Positions 34,068 through 43,862 of a stretch of DNA of 64,000 bases are shown one piece after another. A program made the position numbers and the translations under genes. Under the pieces are notes generated by a model, which saw only the letters and a program-made list of their open reading frames with translations, was not told the DNA's origin and searched no databases. Each line of letters begins with the position of its first letter. The stretch's first letter is position 1. This DNA is from Ralstonia sp. 25mfcol4.1 (GTDB taxonomy: Bacteria > Pseudomonadota > Gammaproteobacteria > Burkholderiales > Burkholderiaceae), in contig NZ_FNJO01000002.1 of the NCBI RefSeq assembly GCF_900104095.1, forward strand, positions 558,001 to 622,000. The letters run 5' to 3'.

Positions 34068-34115
34068 AGGAGAGAGTCCCTGTAATGCACGGCCGCCAGG
34101 CAGCCGCGCGCAAAT

Positions 34116-34811
34116 TCAGTTGGTATGGGTGTCGGCGACTTCGTCGGCAACCAGCGCGCCGTCGTCCGCGCGGGCATCGCCGCCGGTGCGGCGCGGCAGG
34201 TCGGTCGGCGCCACCACGCCCATCGACACGATGTACTTCAGCGCCGCGTCAACGGTCATGTCGAGTTCGATGGTGTCTGCCTTCGGCATCATCAGGAAGA
34301 AGCCCGACGTCGGGTTCGGCGTCGTCGGCACATACACGCTGACGTATTCACCCTGCAGGTGATTCTGCACGTCGCCGCCCGGACGTCCGGTCAGAAACGC
34401 GATCGTCCACGACCCTTCGCGCGGATACTGCACCAGCAGCGCCTTGCGGAACGCATTGCCCGACGACGACAGCAGCGTGTCCGACACCTGCTTCACGCTG
34501 GTATAGATCGGCCCCACCACCGGGATATGGCCCAGCAACGCTTCCCACCAGCGCACCAGGCGCTGGCCGATGAAGTTGTGCGTCAGCACGCCCACCAGCA
34601 GGATGAACAGCAGGGTCAGGATGGCGCCCAGCCCCGGGATGCGGCGCCCGAAGATGTTTTCGGGCTGCCACGCCAGCGGCAGCAGGGCCATGCTCTGGTC
34701 CATCGTGCCGATGATCAGGTTGAGCACCCACAGCGTGATGCCCAGCGGCACGAGCACGAGCAGACCGGTCAGGAACCAGGTCTTGATGGCGGACGTTTTC
34801 TTGGTAGCCAC
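34116..34811 (-). CDS. DUF502 membrane protein
   Basis: Integral membrane protein of 231 residues, DUF502 family, unknown function. Two hydrophobic segments are at about 10-35 (TWFLTGLLVLVPLGITLWVLNLI) and 65-85 (ILTLLFILLVGVLTHNFIG). The conserved core GHIPVVGPIYTSVKQV and PNPTSGFFLMMP are typical. It starts with GTG at 34811, 13 bases after the FmdB stop, matching family starts at VATKKTSAIK. It sits between fmdB and aspS, a common betaproteobacterial order, so it is probably part of one operon. Confidence 0.87.
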   Translation of the reverse strand: MATKKTSAIKTWFLTGLLVLVPLGITLWVLNLIIGTMDQSMALLPLAWQPENIFGRRIPGLGAILTLLFILLVGVLTHNFIGQRLVRWWEALLGHIPVVGPIYTSVKQVSDTLLSSSGNAFRKALLVQYPREGSWTIAFLTGRPGGDVQNHLQGEYVSVYVPTTPNPTSGFFLMMPKADTIELDMTVDAALKYIVSMGVVAPTDLPRRTGGDARADDGALVADEVADTHTN

Positions 34812-34824
34812 GGCTTGCCGGCGC

Positions 34825-35130
34825 TCAGTTGCTGCTGGCGGCCGGCGTGGCCGGTGCCGCAGGCGCGGCAGCCGGGGCGGCCGGCGCGGCATCGGCTGCC
34901 GCCGAACCAGCAGGGGCGCTGGCCGGGGCGCTGGTGCCGCCGCTGCCGCCACGGAAATCCGTCACGTACCAGCCCGAGCCCTTGAGCTGGAAGCCGGCTG
35001 CGGTCAGTTGTTTCTTGAAGGTCCCGGCGGTGCCGCAGGATGGGCAGTCCGTGAGCGGGGCATCGCTCATCTTCTGCAGCACATCGCGCCCGTGGCCGCA
35101 GGCGTCGCAACGGTAGGCATAGATCGGCAT
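34825..35130 (-). CDS. FmdB-family zinc ribbon protein
   Basis: Small zinc-ribbon protein of 101 residues, FmdB/CxxC_CxxC_SSSS family. Zinc ligands are Cys8 and Cys11 (YRCDACGHG) and Cys29 and Cys32 (DCPSCGTAG). The C-terminal third is an Ala/Pro/Ser-rich tail (SAPASAPAGS, AAPAAPAAAP) of low complexity that probably is disordered. Function is unknown, though it is named from formamidase regulation. It is the first gene of a minus-strand group with DUF502 and aspS and has a TATAAT about 110 bases upstream. Confidence 0.88.
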   Translation of the reverse strand: MPIYAYRCDACGHGRDVLQKMSDAPLTDCPSCGTAGTFKKQLTAAGFQLKGSGWYVTDFRGGSGGTSAPASAPAGSAAADAAPAAPAAAPAAPATPAASSN

Positions 35131-35236
35131 GGTTCTTTCGTGGAATCTGAAACGTAAAGCAGGTAAGTGGCTGCGCCCCGTCGGATCGACAAGGGCCTGC
35201 GCACGAAAATACCCGCGCGGCGGTGCAAAGCCGTTG

Positions 35237-35265
35237 ATTATAAACCGTCGGCGAGGCGTCTACCG
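35237..35265 (-). promoter_or_regulatory. Candidate promoter of the fmdB-DUF502-aspS group
   Basis: Perfect minus-strand TATAAT at 35237-35242, with a weak -35 (CGGTAG, 17-base spacing, about 35260-35265). Start expected near 35230, about 100 bases before the fmdB ATG. Confidence 0.45.
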
Positions 35266-35324
35266 GCAGGAAATGCGGGGTTTCGGGGGCGTAATCGTCA
35301 CGATTTCACACCCGCGCTTAAAAG

Positions 35325-36773
35325 TTAAGCAATATGCACTTCGCGGACGGGGGGCCGGTCGCTGATCCATTGCGGCAGCAGGGACCCGAACACCATGCCA
35401 CTAATAGAGAACAGCAACCCCACCATCTGGGGCGGCACGGTGGCGTCGGCGAAGGCCACCTCGCAGGTCAGCCACGAGGTCAGGCCGAGCACGATGGCCA
35501 GCAGCCCCCCCTGGCGCGTGGCCGGCTTCCAGAACAGGCCGAAAGCGAGCGGCACGAACGCCGACACCAGCGTCACCTTGTAGGCGTTTTCCACCATGTG
35601 GAAGATCGACAGGTGCGAATTCAGCGCGAACAGCGTTACCAGCGTGGTAAAGACCAGCACCACCGCCTGCATCACGCGCAGGAACTGCTTGTCGCTCAAA
35701 TGGCGGAAATACGGGCGCAGGATGTTCTCCGCGAACGTCACGGACGGCGCCAGCAACGTGGCCGACGCGCAGCTCTTGATGGCGGACAACAGCGCGCCGA
35801 AGAACATCACCTGCGCGAACATCGGCGCGTGGTTCAGGATCAGTTGCGGCAGGATCAGCTGCGAATCCGAATTGATGTACTTCTCGACCATCTGCGGGTC
35901 GATCAGCGTGGCCGAATAGGCCAGGAACATCGGGATGAAGGCAAAGAAGAAGTACAGTACGCCGCCCAGGACCGAGGCGCGGCCGGCGATCTGCTCGGTT
36001 TTCGACGAAGTCACGCGCTGGAACACGTCCTGCTGTGGAATCGAGCCAAGCATCATGGTGAACAGGGCCGCAGCAAACCCGATGATCTGCACCAGATCCA
36101 GCGACGGCAGGAACTCGAACTTGCCGGCCGCCGCCGCGTGCGACACCACGGCCGTCACGCCGCCGGCCTGGCCGCTCACCTCGTAGCCGATATAGAGCAT
36201 GCCGATCACGATGATGATCATCTGGATGAAGTCGGTCACGGCCACCGACCACATACCGCCGAACAGCGTATAGACCAGCACGCTGGCCGCGCCGATCATC
36301 ATCCCGGCTTCCTGCGACAGCGCGCCGTCCGACACGGTATAGAACACGAGGCCCAGCGCCTTGATCTGCGCCGCCACCCAGCCCAGGTAGGACACGACGA
36401 TGCAAAGCGTGGTCAGCACTTCGGCCAGCCGGCCGTAGCGGTTGTGATAGTAGTCGCCGATCGTCAGCAGGTTCATCCGGTACAGCGGCCGGGCGAAGAA
36501 CAGACCGACGAGGATCAGGCAGAGCGACGAACCGAAGGGGTCGGACACCACCCCCGACAGTCCTTCCTTCAGGAAGACGGCCGGGATGCCGAGCACGGTT
36601 TCAGAGCCAAACCATGTGGCGAACACCGTGGCGGTGACGATGTAGAACGGCAGGCTGCGGCCCGCGACGGCGAAGTCGGCGGTGCCCTTGACGCGCAGTG
36701 CCGCCCACAGGCCGATGCCGACCGAGATAACCCAATAGATGATGACGAACCAGATCAGCATGCCGCTGCCCAT
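35325..36773 (-). CDS. Sodium:solute symporter family protein
   Basis: Secondary transporter of 482 residues of the SSS family, with about 12-13 hydrophobic segments. Recognisable stretches are ATWFGSETVLGIPAVFLKEGLSGVV (about 55-80), a sodium-site region TLFGGMWSVAVTDFIQMI (about 172-189) and SIPQQDVFQRVTSSKT (about 245-260). The PutP/PanF-type core is clear, but the transported solute is not. Start is uncertain: ATG 36773 (MGSGMLIWF) or 36761. The gene is alone, with a plausible own promoter (36930-36959). Confidence 0.87.
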   Translation of the reverse strand: MGSGMLIWFVIIYWVISVGIGLWAALRVKGTADFAVAGRSLPFYIVTATVFATWFGSETVLGIPAVFLKEGLSGVVSDPFGSSLCLILVGLFFARPLYRMNLLTIGDYYHNRYGRLAEVLTTLCIVVSYLGWVAAQIKALGLVFYTVSDGALSQEAGMMIGAASVLVYTLFGGMWSVAVTDFIQMIIIVIGMLYIGYEVSGQAGGVTAVVSHAAAAGKFEFLPSLDLVQIIGFAAALFTMMLGSIPQQDVFQRVTSSKTEQIAGRASVLGGVLYFFFAFIPMFLAYSATLIDPQMVEKYINSDSQLILPQLILNHAPMFAQVMFFGALLSAIKSCASATLLAPSVTFAENILRPYFRHLSDKQFLRVMQAVVLVFTTLVTLFALNSHLSIFHMVENAYKVTLVSAFVPLAFGLFWKPATRQGGLLAIVLGLTSWLTCEVAFADATVPPQMVGLLFSISGMVFGSLLPQWISDRPPVREVHIA

Positions 36774-36929
36774 CCCAAATAGCCAGAAATGCCCTGGTGG
36801 CGAAAAACCGAATGCCGGCCGGATGCCTTGGAACGAGCCAGGCAGACCCCGCCCGGAGTCCAATTCATCGGTCGGGGCCGCTGGCGCCCGGGAGGGGGCA
36901 TAGGCGGTCGTAGCCGAATCAAAACGCGG

Positions 36930-36959
36930 ATTATAGCGACGCAGACTCCCCGGGATGAA
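36930..36959 (-). promoter_or_regulatory. Candidate promoter of the sodium:solute symporter gene
   Basis: Perfect TATAAT (36930-36935) with TTCATC (36954-36959) 18 bases upstream on the minus strand. A CCCCGGG inverted repeat around 36948-36975 overlaps the -35 area. Leader of about 150 nucleotides. Confidence 0.45.
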
Positions 36960-37040
36960 AAAAATTCCCCGGGGCGCGGTCAAATCCCCACACTCGCACC
37001 GGCACGGTGCAGCGCGGGGCGCACGGCACCTGGCGCAGCC

Positions 37041-38618
37041 TTACCAGTAGCCCGCCCAGGCCAGCGCCTGCACGATCACGATGCCCGCCAGAAAGCCGCC
37101 CATCAGCATCAGCGCGGTGGAAAGCCGGCGGTTGGTGCGGCGCTGCTCGTGCACCAGCTGCGTCAGCAGGCGCTCCTGCTCACCGTTGTCCACCAGCGCA
37201 CGGCGCTCCAGGAACTGGTGCGCCAGCCGCGGGAAGTCAGGCAGCATCTTGGCCCATTGCGGGGCTTCGACCTTGACGCGCTCCCAGGCGCCCTGCCAGC
37301 CGACCTGCTGGTACATCCAGCGTTCCAGGAACGGCTTCGCGGTCTTCCAGAGGTCCAGATCGGGGTCCAGCTGGGTGCCCAGTCCTTCGATATTGAGCAG
37401 CGTCTTCTGCAGCAGCACCAGCTGTGGCTGGATTTCGACGTTGAACCGGCGTGACGTCTGGAACAGGCGCATGAGCACCATGCCCAGCGAGATCTCACGC
37501 AACGGCTTGTCGAAATAGGGTTCGCAGCAGGCGCGCACCGCCGATTCCAGCTCCTCGACGCGTGTCTCCGGCGGCACCCAGCCCGACTCCACGTGCAGCA
37601 GCGCCACACGGTGGTAGTCGCGGCGGAAGAAGGCGATGAAGTTCTGTGCCAGATAGTTCTTGTCGAACTCGGACAGCGCGCCGACGATGCCGAAGTCCAG
37701 CGCGATATACCGGCCGAAGGTCTCCGGCTGCACCGACACCAGGATGTTGCCCGGGTGCATGTCGGCGTGGAAGAAGCCGTCGCGGAATACCTGCGTGAAG
37801 AAGATCTCCACGCCTTCCTCGGCCAGCTTGTGCATGTCGACGCCGGCGGCCTTCAGCGATTCGGTGCGCGAGATCGGGATGCCGTGCATCCGCTCCATCG
37901 TGAAGACGGTGCTGGTACACCAGTCCCAGAACACCTCGGGCACGCACAGCAGGTCGCTGTCGGCAAAGTTTCGGCGCAGCTGGCTGGCGTTGGCCGCCTC
38001 GATCATCAGGTCCAGTTCGTCGTGCAGGTACTTGTCGAATTCGGCCACCACCTCGCGCGGCTTCAGGCGGCGGCCGTCGACCCACACGCGCTCCAGCCAC
38101 GTGGCCATGTCGCGCATCAGCGCCAGGTCGCTGTCGATCACGGGCAGCATGCCGGGCCGCAGCACCTTTACGGCCACCTCGCGGCCATGGTTCGGGCCGC
38201 CGCGCAGCGTGGCGAAGTGAACCTGCGCAATCGACGCGCTTGCCACGGGCTGGTGCTCGAAGTTCTCGTACAGCTGCGCCAGCGGCCGGCCCAGCGACTT
38301 TTCGATGATCTTCACCGCCACCGCGGAATCGAACGGCGGCACCTGATCCTGCAGCTTGGCCAGTTCGTCGGCGATATCGGGCGGCATCAGGTCGCGCCGG
38401 GTAGACAGCACCTGGCCAAACTTGACGAAAATCGGCCCCAGCGTTGTCAGCGCCAGGCGCAGGCGTTCGCCGCGCGGCTGTTCCAGCTTGCGGCCGATAG
38501 TGATCACGCGCACCAGAAACTTGATGCGCCGACTCTTGAAGCCGGACAGCACAAGCTCGTCGAGCCCGTAGTACAGGATGACGAAAATAATCTTGCAGAG
38601 ACGCAGCAGGCGGGTCAT
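37041..38618 (-). CDS. ubiB: Ubiquinone biosynthesis protein kinase-like UbiB
   Basis: Atypical kinase/ATPase needed for ubiquinone synthesis, at the inner membrane. The 525-residue protein has the KxGQ motif ([19 protein letters not shown], about 62-80), the Ala-rich nucleotide loop [11 protein letters not shown], the catalytic DFG-like segment [13 protein letters not shown] and HADMHPGN, and two hydrophobic helices at the C-terminus (about 500-525, [26 protein letters not shown]). Together with ubiJ and ubiE in the next 3 kb it forms a ubiquinone gene group. The ATG at 38618 is used. Confidence 0.95.
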   Translation of the reverse strand: MTRLLRLCKIIFVILYYGLDELVLSGFKSRRIKFLVRVITIGRKLEQPRGERLRLALTTLGPIFVKFGQVLSTRRDLMPPDIADELAKLQDQVPPFDSAVAVKIIEKSLGRPLAQLYENFEHQPVASASIAQVHFATLRGGPNHGREVAVKVLRPGMLPVIDSDLALMRDMATWLERVWVDGRRLKPREVVAEFDKYLHDELDLMIEAANASQLRRNFADSDLLCVPEVFWDWCTSTVFTMERMHGIPISRTESLKAAGVDMHKLAEEGVEIFFTQVFRDGFFHADMHPGNILVSVQPETFGRYIALDFGIVGALSEFDKNYLAQNFIAFFRRDYHRVALLHVESGWVPPETRVEELESAVRACCEPYFDKPLREISLGMVLMRLFQTSRRFNVEIQPQLVLLQKTLLNIEGLGTQLDPDLDLWKTAKPFLERWMYQQVGWQGAWERVKVEAPQWAKMLPDFPRLAHQFLERRALVDNGEQERLLTQLVHEQRRTNRRLSTALMLMGGFLAGIVIVQALAWAGYW

Positions 38619-38675
38619 GCGGGGATTTTCAAAAGACGGCGCCGCGCGAAGCGGCAGCGAAGAGTGACATGGCGA

Positions 38676-39353
38676 TTAACGGTGGGCCGACGGAAGCTGG
38701 CCCGAAGCCCCCTCCCCCTGTCCACCCGAGCGTTCCAGGCGTTCGAGCCGCTTTTCCAGCCGCGCCAGGTCGTCCCGCACACGCGCCACGTCGGCGCCGA
38801 ACCCGTCCAGCGCGGCATGGCGCACCAGGGTTGGCCGTTCGTCGAGCAGGTATTCGGTCACGTTGTCGAGCAGCGCCCGGCCCACGCGGGTGGCGCTTTC
38901 ATGCGCCTGGCGCGCGCCGTCCACCATGCGCTGGGCCACGCTGTCGCTGACCGGGCCGCCCATCACGCCGCGCAGCGCACGGGACAGGTCCTCGGCCGCG
39001 TCCCAGCGCAGATTGCGCGCCAGCGTCGACACCGCATTGGCCAGTTCCGCATCGCCATCGATCCGGACATGTCGCATGGCGGCGGCCTGGCCGCCTTCGG
39101 CCACATCCGCCACCACCAGCGGCCACTGCTGCAACGGCACCCGCAGCGTCACGGCGGGCGTATCGGCTTCGGCGGCCTGCTCGATGCCGCCCGGATCCGT
39201 AATCCGCAGGGACAGCGCGAATGCCGCGGCGTCGAACCGGATGACGCGGCCGGCAAATGGCGCCAGCAGGCCGCAGGCCCAGGGCTCCTGTTCGATCAGG
39301 TGATTCAGTGCGGCGACGATCGGCGCGGCCAGGGGTATCGGCAAGGCGTTCAT
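38676..39353 (-). CDS. ubiJ: Ubiquinone biosynthesis accessory factor UbiJ (SCP2 domain)
   Basis: Protein of 225 residues that helps organise the soluble Ubi complex and binds lipid through its SCP2-like domain (about 10-110). It is recognised by position between ubiE and ubiB, length, an SCP2-type N-terminus (MNALPIPLAAPIVAALNHLI) and a C-terminal helix with heptads (ADVARVRDDLARLEKRLERLER, about 188-209) that predicts a coiled coil, as in UbiJ. Start ATG 39353. The preceding gene has its own terminator, so ubiJ-ubiB may form a separate transcript. Confidence 0.88.
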   Translation of the reverse strand: MNALPIPLAAPIVAALNHLIEQEPWACGLLAPFAGRVIRFDAAAFALSLRITDPGGIEQAAEADTPAVTLRVPLQQWPLVVADVAEGGQAAAMRHVRIDGDAELANAVSTLARNLRWDAAEDLSRALRGVMGGPVSDSVAQRMVDGARQAHESATRVGRALLDNVTEYLLDERPTLVRHAALDGFGADVARVRDDLARLEKRLERLERSGGQGEGASGQLPSAHR

Positions 39354-39382
39354 GGCGTCCGGTTCCGGGCAGGTCTGCCCAA

Positions 39383-39410
39383 CAAAAAAGGCCCACGCGT
39401 ACGTGGGCCT
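39383..39410 (-). terminator. Rho-independent terminator after the Tim44-like gene
   Basis: Minus-strand stem GGCCCACG-TACG-CGTGGGCC followed by TTTTTTG, about 60 bases past the Tim44-like stop and just upstream of ubiJ. Confidence 0.88.
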
Positions 39411-39468
39411 CCATTCTAAGCTACTCGGCCGCCGCTTCATGTCATCCATGCGGCGGCGGACGCGCCGC

Positions 39469-40467
39469 TCAGGATTCCTGCTGGATACCAGCCAGCAGCC
39501 AGCCGCCGCCGGATGCGGACTTGGCCAGGTTCCAGACCTCGCCGAACGGCTGCGCCGCTTCCCCGGCCGTCTCGCGGATCATGCCCGAGAAACGCACGCT
39601 GGCAATATGCTGCGCCGGCGTGGTCTCGATGCCCAGCAACTGGGCGTCCAGCGTGACAACGTCGGTCTTGTTCACGGACTGGCCACGCTCGGACAGGTCC
39701 ATCTTGATCTCGGCGAACATTTCCGGCGTGGTGAATTCGCGGATGTCGTCCAGGTTGCCGGCGTCCCACGCAGCCTGCAGGCGCACGTAATGCACCTTGG
39801 CGTTGCGCAGGAAGGCTTCGGTATCGAAGTCGGCCGGCACGTCCCACGGCTGCTGCACCGCCGCGGCGGCTGCACCGGCGGACGCGCCGCCCATGACCGG
39901 GTTGGCTGCGGCGCCGTTGTAGCCGGCCGGCTGCACCGGTTCGGCCTGACGCAGCGTCGGCTCGGCATCGCGCGCCGCGCCGCCGAACGGCGAATTGTTG
40001 CCGTTGCCGCCCATGCCGGCGTAGGCCGGGGTCTGCGAACGTGCCGAGCCGCCGCGGAACTTGCGGAACAGCCACAGGGCGATCATCGCGATCACGGCAA
40101 ACATGATCACATTGGCCAGGAAGCTGGCTGCGGCGCCACCGAGACCGAAGTGCGACAGCAGATAGCCCAGGCCCAGGCCAGCCGCGAGGCCGCCGAGCAT
40201 GCCACCCCAGTTACGCTTCGGCGCCGCAGCCGCCGCGCCACCCGCGGCGCCGGCGGCCGCCGGGGCAGCCTGCTGCTGCGCGGGCTGCTGCTGGGCCGGC
40301 GCATTCTGCTGCGGCGGCGTGGCCTGACGCTGCTGCGTCACGCTCGACGATTGCTTGCCGACGCTGCGCGACCCGCCGAGGCGTTTCGCATTGGCGTCGA
40401 GTGCTGCCCCCATGGCCACCGTCATGATCAGCGCGGCCGCCAGGAATTTTCCACGAAAAGAAGACAT
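39469..40467 (-). CDS. Tim44-like domain protein
   Basis: Envelope protein of 332 residues with the Tim44/MBA1-type C-terminal domain (about 205-330, AFLRNAKVHYVRLQAAWDAGNLDDIREFTTPEMFAEI, and the GGGWLLAGIQQ end). It has an N-terminal signal-like segment (MSSFRGKFLAAALIMTVAMG), a Gln/Pro/Ala-rich region (about 40-85), a glycine-rich stretch and a membrane helix at about 115-135 (ASFLANVIMFAVIAMIALWLF). Such proteins are conserved next to ubi genes, and a link to quinone synthesis or membrane protein assembly is inferred only. Start ATG 40467. Confidence 0.88.
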   Translation of the reverse strand: MSSFRGKFLAAALIMTVAMGAALDANAKRLGGSRSVGKQSSSVTQQRQATPPQQNAPAQQQPAQQQAAPAAAGAAGGAAAAAPKRNWGGMLGGLAAGLGLGYLLSHFGLGGAAASFLANVIMFAVIAMIALWLFRKFRGGSARSQTPAYAGMGGNGNNSPFGGAARDAEPTLRQAEPVQPAGYNGAAANPVMGGASAGAAAAAVQQPWDVPADFDTEAFLRNAKVHYVRLQAAWDAGNLDDIREFTTPEMFAEIKMDLSERGQSVNKTDVVTLDAQLLGIETTPAQHIASVRFSGMIRETAGEAAQPFGEVWNLAKSASGGGWLLAGIQQES

Positions 40468-40517
40468 TTGAGCTTTTCCCCTGTCATTTTCGGCCTTTAT
40501 CGGCCGAACATGGCGAA

Positions 40518-41249
40518 TTAGTACTTTCTCCCGACGTGGAGCGCCACGACTCCGGCCGTCAGGTTGAAGTATTCGACTTGTTCGAGCCCAACTTGTTCCA
40601 TCAAGCGTACAAGTGAGCCCTGGTCTGGATGCATTCTGATCGATTCCGCAAGATAGCGATAGCTCGGGGCATCCCCAGCCACGCGCTCGCCCAGCCAGGG
40701 AAGCACCTTGAAAGAATAGACGTCATAGAACTTCTCGAGCGGCTTCCAGACCTTGGAGAACTCCAGCACCATCACCTTGCCGCCCGGCTTGACCACACGG
40801 CGCATCTCGGCCAGGGCGCGGTCCTTGTGCGTCATGTTGCGCAGGCCGAAGGCCACCGTGACCAAATCGAAATAGTTGTCCGGGAACGGGATCTTCTCGG
40901 CGTCGCACAGCGCCACCGGCGTGACGATGCCCTTGTCGAGCAGGCGGTCGCGGCCCACGCGCAGCATCGACTCGTTGATGTCGGTCAGCCAGACCTCGCC
41001 CTTCGGGCCGGCCTGCCTGGCGAACGCCTTGGCCAGGTCGCCCGTGCCGCCGGCGATGTCCAGTACCTTGTGGCCCGGCCGCACATTGGCCTGGGCGATC
41101 GTGAACATCTTCCAGACGCGGTGCATGCCACCGGACATCAGGTCGTTCATCACGTCGTATTTGCTGGCCACCGAGTGGAACACGCCGGCAACCTTGCCGG
41201 CCTTTTCCGATTCGTCGACCTTGTCGAACCCGAAGTGGGTTTCGCTCAT
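40518..41249 (-). CDS. ubiE: Ubiquinone/menaquinone C-methyltransferase UbiE
   Basis: SAM-dependent C-methyltransferase of ubiquinone synthesis, 243 residues. The SAM motif is [15 protein letters not shown] (about 63-77), followed by [16 protein letters not shown], and the UbiE-specific segments [24 protein letters not shown] and SYRYLAESI. The N-terminal [34 protein letters not shown] is typical. It lies 22 bases after the DUF971 gene and upstream of the Tim44-like gene, ubiJ and ubiB. Start ATG 41249. Confidence 0.96.
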   Translation of the reverse strand: MSETHFGFDKVDESEKAGKVAGVFHSVASKYDVMNDLMSGGMHRVWKMFTIAQANVRPGHKVLDIAGGTGDLAKAFARQAGPKGEVWLTDINESMLRVGRDRLLDKGIVTPVALCDAEKIPFPDNYFDLVTVAFGLRNMTHKDRALAEMRRVVKPGGKVMVLEFSKVWKPLEKFYDVYSFKVLPWLGERVAGDAPSYRYLAESIRMHPDQGSLVRLMEQVGLEQVEYFNLTAGVVALHVGRKY

Positions 41250-41271
41250 TCTCAGACTCCAGGTACTAGAT

Positions 41272-41688
41272 TCAGTGATGATGGCCGCAGGCGTGGCCAC
41301 CGGCCGCCGGCATCGGCGCATCGCGGTCCAGCCCCGCGGCTTCCAGCCGCTTCAGGTAGCCGTCCCACAGCGTGTCCTGCTGGTCGCCCAGGCGGTACAG
41401 CAGCTCCCACGTATAGATGCCCGTGTCGTGGCCATCGTCGAAGCGGATCTGGATCGCATAGTTGCCCACCGGCTCCACCGCCGCGATGCCCACGTGGCGC
41501 TTGCCGGTCTGCAGCGTTTCCTGGCCGGGGCCGTGGCCCTGGACTTCGGCGGACGGCGAGTATACGCGCAGCAACTCGAACGGCAACCGCCAGGTGCGGC
41601 CATTGTCGAAGCCGACTTCCAGTACGCGCGACTGCGTGTGGACGGTCAGCGCGGTGGGGTGAGGAGTATCTTTGTCGAGGCCTGCCAT
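41272..41688 (-). CDS. DUF971 (GBBH-like N-terminal) protein with His-rich tail
   Basis: Short cytoplasmic protein of 138 residues. The DUF971 core (about 17-110) contains the [30 protein letters not shown] and [27 protein letters not shown] segments. It ends GGHACGHHH, a run of histidines and a cysteine that suggests metal binding and is not part of the domain. The family is often found next to ubiE, as here, 22 bases upstream. Function is unknown; homology to the gamma-butyrobetaine hydroxylase N-domain is the only hint. Confidence 0.88.
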   Translation of the reverse strand: MAGLDKDTPHPTALTVHTQSRVLEVGFDNGRTWRLPFELLRVYSPSAEVQGHGPGQETLQTGKRHVGIAAVEPVGNYAIQIRFDDGHDTGIYTWELLYRLGDQQDTLWDGYLKRLEAAGLDRDAPMPAAGGHACGHHH

Positions 41689-41745
41689 GATGAATGGTCG
41701 CGGTGCCCGCCTGGGCGATCCCGGAGGACCGTTACAGCGGCGCCG

Positions 41746-43653
41746 TCATGCGTCTTGTACGACCCGATAGCTTACTCCACCCCCCTCGCCTTGCCCATCC
41801 CGCGGGCCGCCGCCGCTTTCGTCGCCCCGGTTCACCGGCACGTAGCGCAGACGCCGGCCATGGAAGGCGGCCACGGTGCTGCGGTGCGCGATGCTGACGA
41901 TGGCGGCGCCAGGCAGCTCGTCCACCATCAGCTGATACATCGCGCGCTCGGTTTCCTCGTCCAGCGCGCTGGTGGCTTCGTCCAGGAACAGGTAATCCGG
42001 CTTCTGGAGCAGCGCCCGGGCAAAGGCCAGGCGCTGCTGCTCGCCGGGCGACAGGCGCAGCGACCAGTTGTCGAAAACGTCCAGATGCTTCGTCAGCATG
42101 CCCAGCCGCGCCTTGCGCAGCACGGCCACCAGCGTCTCGCGCGAATGGCTGTTGCCGGCGTCGGGGTACGACAGCGCATCGGCCAGCGTGCCGATCGGCA
42201 GGTAGCTGCGCTGCGGCAGGAACAGCATGCGCCGGTGCGGCACCGTGATACGGCCGCTGCCATAGGGCCAGATGCCGGCCAGCGCGCGGAACAGCACGCT
42301 CTTGCCACAGCCCGACGGCCCGTGCACCAGCCAGCGTTCGCCCGGCGCGATCGACAGCGAGAACGGCGCCACCAGCGGGCGCTGCCCCGGATGGCTGTCG
42401 GGATCGACACCTTCGTCGTCCACGCCCAGCCCGCCCCGCACCGGCAGCGCCAGGGCCAGGCCGCTGATCGAGATATCGCCCTCCGACGGGCTGGCGGACT
42501 GCACCACCTCGATATCGCCCGGGCCTTCGTGCGTCAGGTCCTGGCGCTCGGCCACGCGCATGGCATCCTGGAAATCGATCAGACGGTTGGCGGCGGCCTT
42601 CCAGCCCACCAGCGTCGAATAGCTGTCGACGAACCACGACAGCGCGCCCTGTACCTGGCCGAACGCGGAGTTGATCTGCATGAGGCCGCCCAGCGTGAGC
42701 TTGCCCGAGAAATAGCGCGGCGCGGCCACCAGCAGCGGGAAGATGATCGCGAACTGGCCGTAACCTGAATTCACGAACGTCAGGCGCCGGGTGTAGCGCA
42801 TGAGCTGGTTCCAGTTTGCCCGGATCCGCTCGAAACGGGCGCGCAGGCCCGCCTGCTCGGTCGGCTCGCCGCGATAGAGCGCCACCGGCTCGCTGTTTTC
42901 GCGCAGGCGCACCAGCATGAAACGGAAGTTCGCCTCGTACTGTTCCTGCTGGAACGACAGCCCGATCAGCGGCCGCCCCACGAAGTGGGCGATCAGCGAG
43001 CCCACCACCGCGTAGCCGATGGCAAACCAGACCATGTAGCCCGGGATCGTCAGGTCCGTGCCGCCCAGTGCCAGCGTGATCGGGCCCGACACCACCCAGA
43101 GGATGCCGATGAACGACACCAGCGTCACCGCCGAATTGAGCAGCCCCATCGACAGCGTCAGCGCCCCGTCGGTGAACTGGCGCAGGTCGTCGGCCAGCCG
43201 CTGGTCGGGGTTGTCGGTCGAATGGGTCTGCTCGATGCGGTAGTAAGCCTGGTGCCCGAGCCAACGCTGCATGAAGGTGCCCGTCATCCAGGTGCGCCAG
43301 CGCATCTGCAGCATCATCTGGTAGTACTGGCGCGAGATCGCCAGCACGATGAAGCAGGCCGCGATCCACGAAAAACGCAGCAGCAGCGCCTTGAACGAGA
43401 CGAAGTCGCGCTGCTCGATGGCGTTGTAGAACACGCGGTTCCACTCGTTGAGCAGCACGTTGATGTAGACGATGCCGAGGTTCAGCGCCACGACGAGCGT
43501 CAGCAGCCCCAGGCCGGCCTTGCGGTCTTCCGAGCCCCAGTACGGCTTGATCAGCGCCCAGGTGGCGGCCAGGCGCAGCCGGCTCTGGTTCTTGAGGGCC
43601 TCGGCGGGTACGGCAGGACCGGGCACGATAACGGACGACGGTGTGGATGACAT
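41746..43653 (-). CDS. SbmA/YddA-like ABC transporter (membrane plus ATPase)
   Basis: Membrane protein of 635 residues with N-terminal ABC_membrane_2 domain (about 20-330, about six hydrophobic segments) and C-terminal ATPase. Walker A is GPSGCGKSV (about 443-451), Q-loop LFLPQRSYLP, signature LSPGEQQRLA and Walker B YLFLDEATSALD. The membrane part resembles the SbmA/BacA peptide transporter group, but with a fused ATPase as in E. coli YddA. Substrate unknown. ATG at 43653 (MSSTPSS) follows GTCATCCACACC; the Shine-Dalgarno is weak. It is the only gene of its unit. Confidence 0.86.
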   Translation of the reverse strand: MSSTPSSVIVPGPAVPAEALKNQSRLRLAATWALIKPYWGSEDRKAGLGLLTLVVALNLGIVYINVLLNEWNRVFYNAIEQRDFVSFKALLLRFSWIAACFIVLAISRQYYQMMLQMRWRTWMTGTFMQRWLGHQAYYRIEQTHSTDNPDQRLADDLRQFTDGALTLSMGLLNSAVTLVSFIGILWVVSGPITLALGGTDLTIPGYMVWFAIGYAVVGSLIAHFVGRPLIGLSFQQEQYEANFRFMLVRLRENSEPVALYRGEPTEQAGLRARFERIRANWNQLMRYTRRLTFVNSGYGQFAIIFPLLVAAPRYFSGKLTLGGLMQINSAFGQVQGALSWFVDSYSTLVGWKAAANRLIDFQDAMRVAERQDLTHEGPGDIEVVQSASPSEGDISISGLALALPVRGGLGVDDEGVDPDSHPGQRPLVAPFSLSIAPGERWLVHGPSGCGKSVLFRALAGIWPYGSGRITVPHRRMLFLPQRSYLPIGTLADALSYPDAGNSHSRETLVAVLRKARLGMLTKHLDVFDNWSLRLSPGEQQRLAFARALLQKPDYLFLDEATSALDEETERAMYQLMVDELPGAAIVSIAHRSTVAAFHGRRLRYVPVNRGDESGGGPRDGQGEGGGVSYRVVQDA

Positions 43654-43862
43654 GGCGCCAGCGGTTGGCCCACCGCGCAAGGCCGGCGGGCATGTTGTTG
43701 TTCGACCGGAGTCAGACGCACCGCCCGGCGGGCGGGTTCCGTACCAGACTGCTACGGCACTTTACAAGGGGACGGGAAGAATTGCAGCGGAGCCGGTCAA
43801 TAACGGTCGGCAGTCGCCGGCAGCAGGCCGCGGCCGGTTGCCGGCCGGTGGCCCAACCGGCG

